From Limnochordaceae bacterium (GTDB lineage: Bacteria; Bacillota; Limnochordia; Limnochordales; Geochordaceae): a DNA stretch of 64,000 nt. The notes under the pieces were generated by a model that worked only from the letters and a program-made list of their open reading frames with translations, was not told the origin of the DNA and ran no database searches. How positions within the stretch are numbered: the stretch's first letter is position 1; each line of letters begins with the position of its first letter. Positions 62,924-64,000 of the stretch are shown here, piece after piece. The translations under genes and the position numbers were made by a program. Location: assembly GCA_014896295.1 (NCBI GenBank), contig JADBKR010000005.1, forward strand, positions 1 through 64,000, in the 5' to 3' direction.

Positions 62924-63949
62924 CTACCCGCGCAGAAGGTCGAAGTACGTGGCCAGCAACATCAATCCGATGAGCAGCATCAGCCCCACCATCTGGGCCA
63001 GCGACTGCAGCTGCGGCTCCAGGGGCCGGCGCCGTATCCACTCGATCCCCATGAACAGGAGCCACCCGCCGTCGAGCACGGGCAGGGGCAGCAGGTTGAT
63101 GAGGCCGAGGTTGATGTTGAGGATGGCGGCCAGCCCGATCAGATTGGCCGGGCCTTGCTGGGCCGCCTCCTGGACCATCGAGAAGATACCGACCGGGCCC
63201 GCGACCTGGACCGGCTCCCTTCCGCCGAGCATCCGGGCGATGATCCGGACGATGTCCCCCGTCGAGTCCACCATCTGGACGAATCCGCCGTACAGGGCCT
63301 GGGGCCACGGGCGGGCCCCTCCCATCCGGATCCCGATGTATCCCCGCCCGTCTTGCCGGGCCACCTCGACCACGACCTGACGGATCCGCCCGTCCCGCTC
63401 GATCCAGACCGGGAGCCTGGCGCCCTCGGGAGCGGTCAGCACGGCTCGCTGCACCCGGGCGCCGGTGGGGGTGTGGAGGTCGCCGATGCGCACGATCCGA
63501 TCTCCCGGCTCGATCCCGGCCACGGCCGCCGGCCCTCCCGGCTCGATCCCCTGGACGACGGGCGGCACGAAGAAGTAGGCGAGCAATACCCCGGCCAGGA
63601 CGAAGTTCATGGCCGGGCCGGCGGCGATGGTGAGCACCCTCTGCCACATCGGGCGGTTGGTGAATCGCCGTGGGTCGGACGGCGCCAGCGGCGGCTCGCC
63701 CTGGTCAGCCGGCGGCGACTCGGCCGGGTTTTCCATGCCCTCCAGGCGCACGAAGCCCCCCAACGGCAGCAGTCGCAACGAATAGTACGTGCCCCGCCGC
63801 CTCCAGCGCACCAGAGCGGGCCCGAAGCCGATGGAGAAGTCGCGGACCATGACCCCCACGGCTTTGGCCACCAGGAAGTGGCCCAATTCGTGCACGAGCA
63901 CGATGGTACCGAAGACGAGGACGAACGCTACGATCCCGTTGAGCGTCAC
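62924..63949 (-). CDS. rseP: RIP site-2 metalloprotease RseP
   Basis: A 341-residue intramembrane protease. HELGH (residues 20-24) in the first helix binds zinc. One PDZ domain (about 125-210, GGPAAVAGIEPGDRIVRIGD) follows. The last zinc ligand lies in NLLPLPVLDGG, with a final helix at LMLLIGLMLLATYF. It cleaves membrane anti-sigma factors or signal peptides. GTG at 63949. It lies 15 bases before proS, the conserved Firmicute order. Confidence 0.96.
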   Translation of the reverse strand: MTLNGIVAFVLVFGTIVLVHELGHFLVAKAVGVMVRDFSIGFGPALVRWRRRGTYYSLRLLPLGGFVRLEGMENPAESPPADQGEPPLAPSDPRRFTNRPMWQRVLTIAAGPAMNFVLAGVLLAYFFVPPVVQGIEPGGPAAVAGIEPGDRIVRIGDLHTPTGARVQRAVLTAPEGARLPVWIERDGRIRQVVVEVARQDGRGYIGIRMGGARPWPQALYGGFVQMVDSTGDIVRIIARMLGGREPVQVAGPVGIFSMVQEAAQQGPANLIGLAAILNINLGLINLLPLPVLDGGWLLFMGIEWIRRRPLEPQLQSLAQMVGLMLLIGLMLLATYFDLLRG

Positions 63950-63960
63950 GCGATCCGCCC

Positions 63961-64000
63961 CTACAGCCTGGCCATCAGGATGGCAAAGAGATAAGCGGCG
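63961..64000 (-). CDS. C-terminal end of an upstream gene, cut by the window edge
   Basis: Only the last 12 complete codons and the TAG stop are visible. They encode a hydrophobic end, AAYLFAILMARL. In related genomes dxr or cdsA lies here before rseP. The fragment is too short to decide. Confidence 0.4.
   Translation of the reverse strand, partial: AAYLFAILMARL

Overview
The window looks like chromosome from a very GC-rich, endospore-forming Firmicute of the Limnochordia/Limnochordales type. This is inferred from gene content and not from an rRNA. Sporulation genes are present (sigH, spoIIAA-spoIIAB-sigF behind dacF, spoIIM, spoVK). So is the standard Firmicute translation block (proS, rimP-nusA-ylxR-ylxQ-infB-ylxP-rbfA-nrnA-truB-ribF-rpsO-pnp), together with the DapL route to diaminopimelate. 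A complete ExbB-ExbD-TonB set beside an SLH/coiled-coil envelope protein suggests a diderm (outer-membrane) envelope, as proposed for Limnochordia. From about 7.95 kb to the right edge every gene I support is on the minus strand, and many neighbours overlap by 4 bases (ATGA or GTGA).

Layout. 1-1.2 kb: a heavily frameshifted DUF4015-type glycoside hydrolase remnant and a DUF420 membrane protein. 1.25-3.7 kb: tRNA-Trp, a CoA-binding protein, and a sulfite oxidase/cytochrome c pair with a promoter and an inverted repeat. 3.8-4.7 kb: a two-gene cassette (unknown protein plus solo Clp N-domain protein) behind a promoter carrying a 16-bp palindrome. 4.8-5.45 kb: a broken phosphoribosyltransferase gene, a 29-bp direct repeat and a perfect hairpin. 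5.5-7.8 kb: a Xer recombinase, then a YneA-like LysM protein divergent from lexA with LexA boxes between them. 7.9-12.6 kb: an unknown protein, surE, mgtC/sapB, a sirtuin, sigH and speD.

12.6-23.6 kb: ynbB-type PLP enzyme, the trp operon trpEGDCFBA, and dapL-dapF. The trp leader has a strong promoter, then eleven GAG/CAG triplets at roughly 5-nt spacing, then a strong hairpin. This is the layout of a TRAP-regulated leader. 23.6-33.5 kb: a membrane protein and GTPase pair, spoVK, and miaB-mutS-mutL-methyltransferase-miaA. 33.5-40.8 kb: an envelope block of exbB, exbD, tonB, a large exported protein with a cohesin-like end, an SLH coiled-coil protein, and a membrane-fused spermidine-synthase-like protein.

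41-48.7 kb: an orphan amino-acid ABC ATPase, an acetyltransferase, the dacF-spoIIA operon with an unusually short SigF, deoB, spoIIM and DUF3866. 48.8-64 kb: pnp through rseP, the conserved RNA-degradation, translation and envelope-protease cluster. The left 5.5 kb is the only part with clear gene decay. No insertion sequence, prophage or CRISPR array was seen.
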